Source: Chryseobacterium herbae (lineage in GTDB: Bacteria; Bacteroidota; Bacteroidia; Flavobacteriales; Weeksellaceae). Taken from it: DNA of 64,000 nucleotides. Of the stretch, positions 25,541 through 34,575 are shown piece by piece. The stretch spans positions 120,822 through 184,821 of the forward strand of contig NZ_JAOAMU010000007.1 in assembly GCF_025154075.1 (NCBI RefSeq). Direction: 5' to 3'. The translations under genes and the position numbers were made by a program. The notes beneath the pieces were generated by a model. The model did no database searches. It saw only the letters and a list, made by a program, of their open reading frames with translations, and was not told the origin of the DNA. The first letter of the stretch is position 1. Each line of letters opens with the position of its first letter.

Positions 25541-26293
25541 TTATGGGGTACAGATAAAAATTGACATAAAAGGGGTGAATTTTACCTCTTTGAATGATGC
25601 AAAACCTGCCTGACTAAAAGCATTTTTCCATACAGATTTTGAAAAAAAGTGGGTGAAGCCTACAGAAAAAGCCAGAAAATTCGGGAAATCTCTAAGGTGT
25701 TCCACCATAATAATTTTTCCATCAGGTTTGCATAAGCGGTGACATTCTTTTAAAAACAGGATTTTTTCCTCATGTGACCTTATTTCGTGTACGGCAGAAA
25801 GCAGGAAAATTAGCTCAGCAGACTGATCAACTAAAGGAATTGAATTGGACTGCATCTGTTGTGTATCTGGATATACGATACTCACTTTTCTAGCTCTTAC
25901 TATGGCCGGTTCTGTATGTCGTTTTGCATCATAAAAATCAAATACTTTCAAATCGGCTTGTGGAAAGTGGTCTTTGATAATGTAACTCGTTTCATCAAAG
26001 CCGGCATTGATATTTAAAATCTGTTGTACTTTGGATTCATCAATGGAACAGTCTTTCAGCCATTGAAAATCATAATATCCCGAAAAATCGTAAACATAGG
26101 CTGATACGATTAAAGGCATGATCAATCCGTAAAGAAATGCAGCGATGATGATCCAATATAGAAGATCTGACCATTCAAATACTTGGTGACTGATGGTAAT
26201 TAAAGCTAAAATCCCTATTCCTATGATATAAAAATGGCGGTTAAAGCTTAAAATATTTAAGACGCCTTGAAATTTCCTTCTTGTTGTTTCCAT
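25541..26293 (-). CDS. Membrane-anchored class I SAM-dependent methyltransferase
   Basis: 250 residues. Two hydrophobic helices at about 20-39 and 44-66 precede a Rossmann-type methyltransferase domain (about 85-235). The SAM motif I region is degenerate (QQILNINAGFDETSYIIKDHFP: LNINAG instead of a clear GxGxG), but FDFYDA, AELIFLLSAVHEI and LKPDGKIIMVEH-like motifs (CKPDGKIIMVEH) are in the right order. The start overlaps the end of the DUF2071 gene by 37 bp, indicating translational coupling. The substrate is unknown; membrane anchoring points to a lipid or quinone-like target (inference). Confidence 0.82.
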   Translation of the reverse strand: METTRRKFQGVLNILSFNRHFYIIGIGILALITISHQVFEWSDLLYWIIIAAFLYGLIMPLIVSAYVYDFSGYYDFQWLKDCSIDESKVQQILNINAGFDETSYIIKDHFPQADLKVFDFYDAKRHTEPAIVRARKVSIVYPDTQQMQSNSIPLVDQSAELIFLLSAVHEIRSHEEKILFLKECHRLCKPDGKIIMVEHLRDFPNFLAFSVGFTHFFSKSVWKNAFSQAGFASFKEVKFTPFMSIFICTP

Positions 26294-27021
26294 GGTTCAA
26301 TTTTTCCTTTTTTCCAGTAGTATGGAATGTTTTTAATGATAAAAGCATTGGCTAAAACAGGGTTTTCCAGTTTAAGCGTATCTAAAAATCCGAAATGATA
26401 ATCAAGAATCTCTACCGTTTGTGGAGTCCAGTTTTGCCTTACGCCTTCAATGATAAGAACTTCCCGGGTTTCTTTATTGTAGGTAAAAGTAAAAGGTAAT
26501 GGGCCTGCAAATCTTCTTGCTTCTTTCCAGTCTGCAAAGGGAGAATGGGGAGGTAGAGCTATATTTTCTTCTTGTTTGCTGATGCTAACTTTAAAGCTAG
26601 ACTTCAAAGATTGTATCTCTTTTCCGTTTCCCTTTTCCGTTTGCTGAATATCTGTCGTAGAATAATTATAATGAGTGAATATATTCCCCATGAATTCCAT
26701 CTTCTTTTTATCCGTTTCAGATTTAAGAATATACAATCCGCGCAATCTTTTGCCGCTATTGCTTCTGTATCTTACAAATACCCGATAGCCGATCAGGAAA
26801 AAATCATTTCCCATGAATTTTGGAAAGCCTTTTGGACGTAAATCTTTTGTCTGAACCATGGCTGCCGCTACAAAAGCCCATTGATCCTGGAAAGTGTCAA
26901 GCTCCAGACATTCCGGAATAAGGTGCTGTAACTGTTCTTTCGGAACGGCAAAGGTCAAAACCAGTGAACTTTCGAAAAAAGCTTCAACAGCGAACGGGTG
27001 GTTTTTTAAAAAGTCAAACAT
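26257..27021 (-). CDS. DUF2071 domain protein
   Basis: 254 residues of the DUF2071 (COG3361) type, a mostly beta protein distantly related to acetoacetate decarboxylase-like folds. Typical stretches are VPKEQLQHLIPECLELDTF (about 27-45), FVAAAMVQTKDLRPKGFP and FFLIGYRVFVRYR. No enzyme activity is established. It overlaps the DoxX-like gene by 8 bp upstream and the methyltransferase gene by 37 bp downstream, so the three are made from one message. Confidence 0.85.
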   Translation of the reverse strand: MFDFLKNHPFAVEAFFESSLVLTFAVPKEQLQHLIPECLELDTFQDQWAFVAAAMVQTKDLRPKGFPKFMGNDFFLIGYRVFVRYRSNSGKRLRGLYILKSETDKKKMEFMGNIFTHYNYSTTDIQQTEKGNGKEIQSLKSSFKVSISKQEENIALPPHSPFADWKEARRFAGPLPFTFTYNKETREVLIIEGVRQNWTPQTVEILDYHFGFLDTLKLENPVLANAFIIKNIPYYWKKGKIEPWKQQEGNFKAS

Positions 27022-27400
27022 GATGATTTAGTTTTTTTGGATTCAAATGAAACTCATTGAAATAAATAAGTAAAATAAAGAGAAAAGCAAAAAGTGAATT
27101 GAATCTGCCCCAAAGAAGCAAATCCGGAGCTACTATAAATTCAAGCAGATTCATCGCCGCAATGATTGTGATTTGGGCGATAGCAGTGAATTTGGAATGA
27201 AGTCCAGATAAGATCCATACCGCCATGATAATTTCCGAGCATCCAATCAGTACGGTCAGTGTTCTTGAATAACTACTACCTAAAATTCTGGCAACAATCT
27301 CTTCATGTCGTGGTACAAAATTCAATACTTTACAGAAAAGACCATTGATCATCCAGACTGTGGCAATACCGTAATTGATTATGTTATAGATGCTTTTCAT
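27014..27400 (-). CDS. DoxX-like family membrane protein
   Basis: 128 residues with four membrane helices in the DoxX-like pattern: YGIATVWMINGLFCKVLNFVPRHEEIVARILG at the start, then LTVLIGCSEIIMAVWILSG, a third helix ending NLLEFIVAP and a fourth before the basic C-terminus HLNPKKLNHHV. First gene of the four-gene operon. DoxX relatives are linked to quinone or thiol redox chemistry at the membrane, but this subfamily is uncharacterised. Confidence 0.82.
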   Translation of the reverse strand: MKSIYNIINYGIATVWMINGLFCKVLNFVPRHEEIVARILGSSYSRTLTVLIGCSEIIMAVWILSGLHSKFTAIAQITIIAAMNLLEFIVAPDLLLWGRFNSLFAFLFILLIYFNEFHLNPKKLNHHV

Positions 27401-27489
27401 GGGATAAAGAATTTACCGTATTAATTTTTATTCAAAGATAGAAATATTTTTGAACTTTCAGTAATTATTGAAAATAAAGTATCAAAAAA

Positions 27490-27517
27490 AACAACTCTTT
27501 TGGTGTAAAGAGTTGTT
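27490..27517 (-). terminator. Terminator of tatC
   Basis: An 11-bp perfect stem AACAACTCTTT/AAAGAGTTGTT with a 6-nt loop; seven A residues before it on the plus strand give the U-run. Confidence 0.88.
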
Positions 27518-27554
27518 TAATAGTATTTTGTAGTTTTAATTTAATTTTGCATTA

Positions 27555-28376
27555 TTAAATAGTCGGAAGGTTGGTAGCATTTTTCTGAACCTTTTTGTAA
27601 GTGAAAGAGCACATCACAATACTGAATTCATACAGAATAAGTAATGGGAAAGCAGCCATTATCATACTTAAAACATCGGCTGGGGTAATAATCGCGGCCA
27701 CAACCATGATCAATACGATAGCGTGACGACGGTAAGTCTTCATAAACATAGGCGTTAGAATCCCTATACTCGTAAGGAAATAGATCAGAATAGGGAAGAG
27801 GAAGATAATTCCCATTCCTAAAATCACCTGTAAAAACAGAGTGGTATAATCGCTTAAGTCGTAAAGCGGTATAATAATATCTGAGATCTTGAAAATAACT
27901 CCAAAATTAACAGCAAATGGAAGGATTAGGAAATAACCGCATAAAACTCCGGTCATAAATAAGATCCAAACGGCGTTGATAATAAAGATAGAATTTTTTC
28001 TCTCCTTCGGATGAAGAGCAGGTCCGATAAATCTCCACAATTCCCACACAATATAAGGAAAAGCCCCTACGAGACCTCCGAAAACAGAAACAGCCATCAT
28101 CACGTTGAACTGCTGGTAAAGTCTCTGTACACGAACCGGAAATTCTTTCGGAAGATGAATACTGTCTTCCCCTAAAAGCATTCTTGAAAAGTGATTGACT
28201 ACCCTGAAAGTTGGAAAATCATTTCTTGTTGGTCCAAAAAAGATATGGTCCATGATCCAGTTGATGTTAAATCCTACGGCAAAAGCTACAACTATAATAG
28301 CAATAATTGAGCGGACAAGATGACCTCTTAATTCTCCAATATGCCCCAGAAAGGACATGTCTTTTTTTTCGTCCAT
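27555..28376 (-). CDS. tatC: Sec-independent protein translocase subunit TatC
   Basis: 273 residues with the six-helix TatC pattern. The N-terminal MSFLGHIGELRGHLVRSIIAI contains the conserved HxxELR signal-recognition segment, followed by IVWELWRFIGPALHPKERK. Helices recur to about residue 255 (ITPADVLSMIMAAFPLLILYE). It recognises twin-arginine signal peptides in the inner membrane. No tatA/tatB lies in the window. It is followed on the same strand, upstream, by kdsD and the divergent recQ. Confidence 0.95.
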   Translation of the reverse strand: MDEKKDMSFLGHIGELRGHLVRSIIAIIVVAFAVGFNINWIMDHIFFGPTRNDFPTFRVVNHFSRMLLGEDSIHLPKEFPVRVQRLYQQFNVMMAVSVFGGLVGAFPYIVWELWRFIGPALHPKERKNSIFIINAVWILFMTGVLCGYFLILPFAVNFGVIFKISDIIIPLYDLSDYTTLFLQVILGMGIIFLFPILIYFLTSIGILTPMFMKTYRRHAIVLIMVVAAIITPADVLSMIMAAFPLLILYEFSIVMCSFTYKKVQKNATNLPTI

Positions 28377-28530
28377 ATAGTACAGTCTATCTAAAATAGT
28401 AAACTCGTCAGAGTTATGCTGTTTAAGTCTGCGAAATTATGAAATAATAATCAGTATTCAGAATTATTGGGAAGGATTTTATACAAGTTTATAGGGACAA
28501 TACCTTGATGTTTGATTTTCAGAAAAAAAA

Positions 28531-28555
28531 CAGGCGGTATGATGAATACCGCCTG
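28531..28555 (-). terminator. Terminator of kdsD
   Basis: A 10-bp perfect stem CAGGCGGTAT/ATACCGCCTG with a 5-nt loop; eight A residues before it on the plus strand act as the U-run. Confidence 0.9.
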
Positions 28556-28591
28556 ATGATTTATTATGGTTGAAGATAACTTCAGTAAGAA

Positions 28592-29551
28592 TTAATTGAT
28601 CCCCTCATCTAAGAGCTTATGCAAATCAATAATCCCGAAATATTTTCCGTTTTCTGTGACAATCAATTGGCCTATGTTGTTTTCTTTCAGGATTTTCATG
28701 GCATCTTTGGCCAGCGTATCTCTTTCAATGGTTTTAGGATGGGCAGACATGATGTCTCTGGCCTGAACTTTAGAAATATCGTCTCCCTTCATCAGCATTC
28801 TTCTTAAATCGCCATCCGTAATCACGCCGATGATCTTTTCGTCATGAGTGACCACCGTAATTCCGTGGCTGGATGCGCTGATGGAGATAATGACGTCTCT
28901 TACCGGTGCGTTTTCCTCTACCTGAGGCTTTTGTGGGGATAAAAACTGATCTACCTTTGAAACCAGATTCTTTCCTAAGCTACCTCCCGGATGGAATTTA
29001 GCAAAATCATTCTCTCTGAAATCATTAAGTTCCATTAAAGCAACAGCCATCGCATCCCCAAGAGCCATCTGAATGGTGGTAGAACTTGTAGGAGCCAGCT
29101 TATTCGGGCAGGCTTCCACATCCACGTGGGTATCCAGAACGATTTCAGAAAATTCTGCAAGTTTACTTTTTTTATTTCCGGTCATTCCGATAAGTGCAGA
29201 GGAATAATCTTTCAGAAAAGGAACAAGATTCGCTATTTCCGGTGAGTTTCCGGAGTTGGAGATGCATAAAACGACATCCTGCTTCTGAATCACACCCAGA
29301 TCTCCGTGGATCGCTTCGGAAGCGTGGAGGAATTGTGACGGTGTTCCCGTAGAATTTAAAGTGGCTACTATTTTATTGCCTACATGGGCAGATTTCCCGA
29401 TTCCCACAACAATTAATTTCCCTTTTGCCGAGTGAATAATCTCCACTGCTTTGGCAAAATCTTCATCTATCCTGTTCTTTAATTTTTCAAGTTCTGAAAT
29501 TTCTATCTCTAATGTGCTCTTGGCAATTGAAATAATGTCGCTTCTTTCCAT
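28592..29551 (-). CDS. kdsD: Arabinose-5-phosphate isomerase (KpsF/GutQ family)
   Basis: 319 residues. SIS domain at about 35-170 (LIVVGIGKSAHVGNKIVATLNSTGTPSQFLHASEAIHGDLG) followed by two CBS domains (about 205-260 and 270-318; MSAHPKTIERDTLAKDAMKIL). The conserved GHPGG-like segment is FHPGGSLGKNL. It converts ribulose 5-phosphate to arabinose 5-phosphate, the first step to Kdo for lipopolysaccharide. Divergent from recQ. Confidence 0.93.
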   Translation of the reverse strand: MERSDIISIAKSTLEIEISELEKLKNRIDEDFAKAVEIIHSAKGKLIVVGIGKSAHVGNKIVATLNSTGTPSQFLHASEAIHGDLGVIQKQDVVLCISNSGNSPEIANLVPFLKDYSSALIGMTGNKKSKLAEFSEIVLDTHVDVEACPNKLAPTSSTTIQMALGDAMAVALMELNDFRENDFAKFHPGGSLGKNLVSKVDQFLSPQKPQVEENAPVRDVIISISASSHGITVVTHDEKIIGVITDGDLRRMLMKGDDISKVQARDIMSAHPKTIERDTLAKDAMKILKENNIGQLIVTENGKYFGIIDLHKLLDEGIN

Positions 29552-29709
29552 TTTATAAGTATAAGGTATACAAAAAATCCAATGAAAAACGTTATATTTA
29601 AAAAAGAATATTTAATATAAGTTTTATTTTTTATAAATTCGTTCGCTTTTATTTTAAGCAGAATTTTTATAACTTTGGGTTGGATGCAAATTTAGCAATA
29701 GAAAATTAG

Positions 29710-31914
29710 ATGAGCGCAAAAAAAGCCAATTTATCAGGCGAATTGAAAAAGTATTTCGGGTTTTCTACATTTAAAGGCCAGCAGGAAGAAATTATAGAAA
29801 ACCTACTTAGTGGGAAGGATATATTTGTCTTAATGCCAACAGGGGGTGGTAAATCATTATGTTACCAGCTTCCGGCACTTATATCAGAGGGCACGGCAAT
29901 AGTTGTTTCGCCTTTAATAGCGTTAATGAAGAATCAGGTAGATGCGGTAAACGGTCTTTCATCTGATGACGGGGTGGCACACGTTTTAAATTCATCATTA
30001 AACAAAACACAGACAAAACAGGTCTTTGATGATATCAGAGGCGGTAAAACCAAGCTTTTGTATGTAGCTCCGGAATCATTGATCAAAGATGATTATCTGG
30101 ATTTTCTGAAAGATGTAAAAATTTCTTTCGTAGCCATAGATGAAGCTCACTGTATTTCTGAGTGGGGACACGATTTCAGACCTGAATACCGGAACCTGAA
30201 ATCTATTATTGACAGGATTGCCGATGTTCCGGTGATCGCTTTGACCGCAACAGCAACACCAAAAGTTCAGGATGACATCCAGAAAACGTTGGGAATGTCC
30301 GATGCACTGGTTTTTAAGGAAAGTTTCAACCGTCCCAATCTATATTATGAGGTACGCCCGAAAGTCAATGTAGATAAGGAGATCGTGAGATTTATCAATC
30401 ATCACAAAGGGAAATCGGGAATTATATACTGTTTGAGCCGAAGAAAGGTGGAAGAATTTGCCCAACTGTTACAGGTAAACGGCATTAATGCGCTTCCTTA
30501 CCATGCCGGTCTTGATCAGAAAGTAAGAGTTACCAATCAGGATAAATTTCTGATGGAAGAAGTAGATGTGATCGTAGCAACCATCGCATTCGGGATGGGA
30601 ATTGATAAACCGGATGTGCGTTTTGTGATCCATTATGATTTTCCGAAATCTCTGGAAAGTTATTACCAGGAAACCGGAAGAGCAGGAAGAGATGGCGGCG
30701 AAGGCTATTGTCTTGCATTTTATGATCCTAAGGATATCGAAAAGCTGGAAAAGTTTCTTGCCCAGAAACCAGTTTCCGAAAGAGAAATCGGGCTTCAGCT
30801 TTTAAATGAAGTAGTAGGCTATGCCGAAACTTCCATGAGCCGGAGACAGTATATTCTGTATTATTTCGGGGAAAATTTCGATCCGGTGAAAGGAGATGGT
30901 GCAGATATGTGCGACAATTCCTCCGATCCTCCAAAATTAAAAGAAGCGACCGCAGATCTGAGAAAAATGCTGGAACTGATCCGGGATACCCAGGAAAAAT
31001 TCAAGTCTAAAGATCTGATATCCGTGGTGGTTGGAAAAGAAAATGCCGTTACAAAATCCTATAAACTGGAGCAGACTTCTCATTTCGGCTTCGGAAAAGA
31101 GAAAAACGATAATTACTGGAAAACCATTTTAAGACAGGCTACCGTTCAGGGTTTCCTACAGAAAGATATTGAGACCTATGGCGTTTTAAAAATGTCAGAC
31201 AAAGCGAGAAACTTCCTGGACAATCAGCCTAAAGAACCATTCTTAATCGCTGAAGACCGTGAATTCGATCTTTCCCAGACCAAAGCGGAGAGCGAACAGG
31301 TACAAATGCAGGCCAGCAGCGGACTCGATCAGAATTTATTCGCTCAGTTAAAGGATCTTAGAAAGAAAGTGGCCAAGAAACATGGAATTCCGCCTTATAC
31401 GGTTTTCATGGACCCGAGTCTGGAAGACATGACGGTTCAGTATCCTGTTTCGGTGGATGAGATTGCAAAAATTTATGGAGTTGGAGAAGGAAAAGCCAAA
31501 AAATATGGTAAAGAATTCGCAGACTTCATTAAAACTTACGTTGAAGCTAATAATATCGAGCGTACCCAGGATATGGTGCTTAAACAGGTGGCTAATAAAT
31601 CCAGTCACAAGGTTTTCATCATCCAGAGTACCGATAAAAAGATAGATCTTGAAGATATTGCAAGGGCGAAAAACCTTTCGATGACCGAACTTTTAAAAGA
31701 AATGGAAAGCATCGTTTATCAGGGAACAAAGCTGAATATCGATTATTATATTGAAGATAATTTCGATGAAGATATTGTAGACGGCTTCATAGAATTCATG
31801 ACCGAATCTGAAAGCGACAGCATGAAAGTGCTTCTCGATGAATTTGGAGACGAATTGTCTGATGAAGAAGTGAGAATGCTGAGAATAAAATTTATCAGTG
31901 ACGTAGCTAATTAA
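29710..31914 (+). CDS. recQ: ATP-dependent DNA helicase RecQ
   Basis: 734 residues. Helicase motifs: Walker A PTGGGKSLCYQLPAL (about 43-57), DEAHCISEWGHDFRPEY, LTATATP, and motif VI YQETGRAGRDG. The RQC zinc/winged-helix region follows, then an HRDC domain (about 535-620; QLKDLRKKVAKKHGIPPYTVFMDPSL) and an extra C-terminal 100 residues with acidic end. The usual four-cysteine zinc site is not there: the aligned region reads SMSRRQYILYYFGE then ADMCDNSSDPP, keeping one Cys. Acts in recombination repair at forks. A TAACTTTG box lies about 35 bp before the ATG. Confidence 0.95.
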   Translation: MSAKKANLSGELKKYFGFSTFKGQQEEIIENLLSGKDIFVLMPTGGGKSLCYQLPALISEGTAIVVSPLIALMKNQVDAVNGLSSDDGVAHVLNSSLNKTQTKQVFDDIRGGKTKLLYVAPESLIKDDYLDFLKDVKISFVAIDEAHCISEWGHDFRPEYRNLKSIIDRIADVPVIALTATATPKVQDDIQKTLGMSDALVFKESFNRPNLYYEVRPKVNVDKEIVRFINHHKGKSGIIYCLSRRKVEEFAQLLQVNGINALPYHAGLDQKVRVTNQDKFLMEEVDVIVATIAFGMGIDKPDVRFVIHYDFPKSLESYYQETGRAGRDGGEGYCLAFYDPKDIEKLEKFLAQKPVSEREIGLQLLNEVVGYAETSMSRRQYILYYFGENFDPVKGDGADMCDNSSDPPKLKEATADLRKMLELIRDTQEKFKSKDLISVVVGKENAVTKSYKLEQTSHFGFGKEKNDNYWKTILRQATVQGFLQKDIETYGVLKMSDKARNFLDNQPKEPFLIAEDREFDLSQTKAESEQVQMQASSGLDQNLFAQLKDLRKKVAKKHGIPPYTVFMDPSLEDMTVQYPVSVDEIAKIYGVGEGKAKKYGKEFADFIKTYVEANNIERTQDMVLKQVANKSSHKVFIIQSTDKKIDLEDIARAKNLSMTELLKEMESIVYQGTKLNIDYYIEDNFDEDIVDGFIEFMTESESDSMKVLLDEFGDELSDEEVRMLRIKFISDVAN

Positions 31915-31916
31915 GA

Positions 31917-32462
31917 ATGAATTTACACGATAACGAAATAATTTTAAAAGAAATTCTTCCAAAGAAGGGTTTCTTTTTTAATATGACAGAAAAAATAAGA
32001 GCAGTGTTTTTCTTCATTTTTTTAGTGCTGTCCACTATGTTTCTTATAAACACGATAACATCCATACTCTTCTTTTTTGTAGTAATCGTAGTGGGAATCG
32101 TATTTTTTACCACTTTTTTCAATTGGATTTTGAACTATTTTAAGGTGAAAAATAATTATTATCTCATCACCAATGAAAGGATTATTGTGGCTCAACAGTC
32201 TGATAAGGAAATTATAAAAGAGAAAAAACTTTCAGAAATAAAGAAGGTTCATATTGAGATGAATGATAAGTTTTTCGGAAATATTATTTTTGGGGAACCG
32301 GAAGCCGCTTTTGGCGAAAATAATCCACGTTTTATTATTTCTAAAAGAATGGAAATGAATTTTAAGCCAGATGAATATGCCTTTTTAAGTGTTGAAAATA
32401 TAAGCGAGATTATTCCTGTCTTCGAAAACTTAAAATTAAAGGTTAATAAAACTTTTTACTAA
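31917..32462 (+). CDS. PH-like domain membrane protein of unknown function
   Basis: 181 residues. Two membrane helices at about 28-47 and 51-70, then a bacterial PH-like domain (NYYLITNERIIVAQQSDKEIIKEKKLSEIKKVHIEM, about 82-120) with a beta-rich end. No catalytic residues are recognised. It starts 2 bp after the recQ stop and is followed 9 bp later by a glycosyltransferase, so the three form one operon. Confidence 0.75.
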   Translation: MNLHDNEIILKEILPKKGFFFNMTEKIRAVFFFIFLVLSTMFLINTITSILFFFVVIVVGIVFFTTFFNWILNYFKVKNNYYLITNERIIVAQQSDKEIIKEKKLSEIKKVHIEMNDKFFGNIIFGEPEAAFGENNPRFIISKRMEMNFKPDEYAFLSVENISEIIPVFENLKLKVNKTFY

Positions 32463-32471
32463 CTTTAACTG

Positions 32472-33554
32472 ATGAAAAAGATTTCTGTCATATTTATTCT
32501 GCCGGATCTGGAAACCGGTGGTGCAGAAAGGATTGTGACCACCATTGCGAATCACCTGTCCAGAGATCGCTTCGAACCCAAAATCCTGCTGCTCCGCAAA
32601 CAGGGCGGATATCTTAATTTTCTGAAAAAAGATGTTGAAATCATCGACATCAATACGGAGCGGATCAGACATTCATTAAAACCTATTCTGGGTGAAATCT
32701 ACAGACGGAAACCGGATATTGTATTTTCAGGTTTTGGTGAGGTGAATGCTTATCTGGCCTTATTTATCAGGCTTTTCCCGAGAACGAAATTCATTGCCAG
32801 GGAAACCAATGTGGTGACGCAACATGTGACCAGAAAAGAGATTAAATTTTTCTATAATTTTTACAATAACTATCAGAAGATCATTGCGCAAAGTGATGAT
32901 ATGATGAATGATCTTGTCGATAATTTCAATATTAAGAAAAAGAAAATTGTCAAAATAAATAATCCTGTTGATTTTGATTTTATCAATGAAAAACTAGCCA
33001 TTTCTACCAAGCCGGATTGTTTTAAATACAATTACAAAAACGTAGTAGCGATCGGGAATCTGTCGCCCCGAAAAGGATTCGACAATCTTCTGAAAGTGTT
33101 TTCAAGACTTAAAAACGAAAATATCCTGCTTCATATTCTGGGTGACGGTAGAGACAAAGATGTTTTGCTGCAGACGAAAGATTTTCTGGGATTAAAAAAT
33201 GTAATTTTTCACGGCAGGAAAGACAATCCTTACCAGTATCTAAAGTATGCCGATCTTTTTATCCTTTCTTCAAGGTATGAAGGTTTCCCGAATGTCCTTC
33301 TGGAAGCAGGAGCGTGCGGAACCTATTCTCTTGCCAATAATTGTCCCGGTGGCATCAATGAAATCATTCAGCATCAGATCAATGGGGAAGTTTCCAATAT
33401 CGAAGATTACGAAGGTTTCTCCCAAAAAATAATGAAGGTTCTTCAGGGTAATTATAACCGTGATGCTATAAAAAACTCTATCAGATCAAGATTCTCAAAG
33501 AATATCATTCTCGATAAATATGAAAAGGTTCTGATGGATCTGGTGAAGAAATAA
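32472..33554 (+). CDS. Glycosyltransferase family 4
   Basis: 360 residues, GT-B fold. N-terminal acceptor domain opens with ILPDLETGGAERIVTTIANHL (GGAER motif at about 16-20). The C-terminal donor domain has VVAIGNLSPRKGFDNLLKVF, LHILGDGRDK and the EX7E-type ADLFILSSRYEGFPNVLLEAGACGT. It transfers a sugar from a nucleotide donor, probably to a lipid-linked or surface glycan. Substrates unknown. Confidence 0.9.
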   Translation: MKKISVIFILPDLETGGAERIVTTIANHLSRDRFEPKILLLRKQGGYLNFLKKDVEIIDINTERIRHSLKPILGEIYRRKPDIVFSGFGEVNAYLALFIRLFPRTKFIARETNVVTQHVTRKEIKFFYNFYNNYQKIIAQSDDMMNDLVDNFNIKKKKIVKINNPVDFDFINEKLAISTKPDCFKYNYKNVVAIGNLSPRKGFDNLLKVFSRLKNENILLHILGDGRDKDVLLQTKDFLGLKNVIFHGRKDNPYQYLKYADLFILSSRYEGFPNVLLEAGACGTYSLANNCPGGINEIIQHQINGEVSNIEDYEGFSQKIMKVLQGNYNRDAIKNSIRSRFSKNIILDKYEKVLMDLVKK

Positions 33555-33562
33555 GGCACGGA

Positions 33563-33595
33563 TTTGCGTTATGACTTCATATTTCTTTACATTTG
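33563..33595 (+). promoter_or_regulatory. Bacteroidota-type promoter
   Basis: TTTG at 33563-33566 and TACATTTG at 33588-33595 are separated by 21 bp, matching the TTTG/TAnnTTTG pattern. The expected start of transcription is about 25 bp before the ATG at 33632. Confidence 0.6.
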
Positions 33596-33631
33596 ACCTT
33601 CATTAATTTTATTTAAAATCAATATTCATCA

Positions 33632-33982
33632 ATGAATAAAATCCCCAAAATTGGATGTGCTTGTGAAAAACCGAGTTCGGACTATACTGAATACAGAAGT
33701 TCTGAATTAGGAATAGACCATACCAACGGAAGATATGCAGAAGTAACGATTCAACAGTGCAAACTTTGTCAAAGAATATGGATTCGTTATTTCGTTGAAT
33801 TTGAGCATTTTTCTAAATCGGGAAGATGGTACAAAGGAATCGTTTCGAAAAAAGATCGCTTACAAATAACCCCGGAAAATGCAGCGGAGTATCTGGAAAA
33901 TATTGAATGGTATGTCTATGGAGGCTCGTTTTTTGAAAGTGCGGGAATGTTCGGATCTGGAAAAATGAACGTAGATGCGTGA
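33632..33982 (+). CDS. Hypothetical protein with CxC and CxxC motifs
   Basis: 116 residues, no signal peptide. CAC at 9-11 and CKLC at 43-46 could bind one zinc ion, followed by an aromatic-rich part (IRYFVEFEHFSKSGRWYKG; IEWYVYGGSFFESAGMFG). No family recognised. It has its own promoter-like box at 33563-33595, so it is independent of the upstream glycosyltransferase. Confidence 0.65.
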   Translation: MNKIPKIGCACEKPSSDYTEYRSSELGIDHTNGRYAEVTIQQCKLCQRIWIRYFVEFEHFSKSGRWYKGIVSKKDRLQITPENAAEYLENIEWYVYGGSFFESAGMFGSGKMNVDA

Positions 33983-34122
33983 GTTTTGGTATAAATTAAA
34001 GATATAGGTAAGAATATAAGCTCTGTTAATCATTTCAGGATTAATTTTTTGAATTATAAAAGTCTTTACTACAAGAAAAAAATAGGATTAATATCCATAA
34101 AAAGGATTGAAATTTTTTAACC

Positions 34123-34449
34123 ATGACTAGCGAATTAAAACAAGAAATATACAATAAGTACAGAAGCTATCTTGCTAAAAATTATAATGAAAAATACATC
34201 TATCGACTCATCATTCAGGAGGGTTATGATCAAAAAGACGTAGATGAAGTAATGAAAGACATCCATGCTGAAAAGCAGAAAGCCATAAAACAAAAAAATA
34301 AGTACCGTTATATTATAAGCATCGTATTATATTTAGTAGGTACTGCTGTTCTTTTGACAGGAATAGTAGTGATTACTTTAGGTGGAATTAAAATTGGAAT
34401 CCCTTTGGTTATTCTTGCCGTCATTATATGGATCAATGCAAACAGATAA
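34123..34449 (+). CDS. Small membrane protein of unknown function
   Basis: 108 residues. The first 60 are charged and helical (ELKQEIYNKYRSYLAKNYNEKYIYRLIIQEGYDQKDVDEVM), resembling a small helix-rich domain; two membrane helices at about 66-87 and 88-105 form the C-terminal end. No known family. Single gene between the CxxC protein and lpdA. Confidence 0.65.
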   Translation: MTSELKQEIYNKYRSYLAKNYNEKYIYRLIIQEGYDQKDVDEVMKDIHAEKQKAIKQKNKYRYIISIVLYLVGTAVLLTGIVVITLGGIKIGIPLVILAVIIWINANR

Positions 34450-34575
34450 CAACTGTTTTTTTTTAAATCTCAAATTCATCCATAAACTTGACAAAACTCA
34501 CTTGGGGGTGTGGCAATTAATCAGTAAATTTGTGATCATTAAGTAAGATAATAACAAACAAATTCATACAATAAC

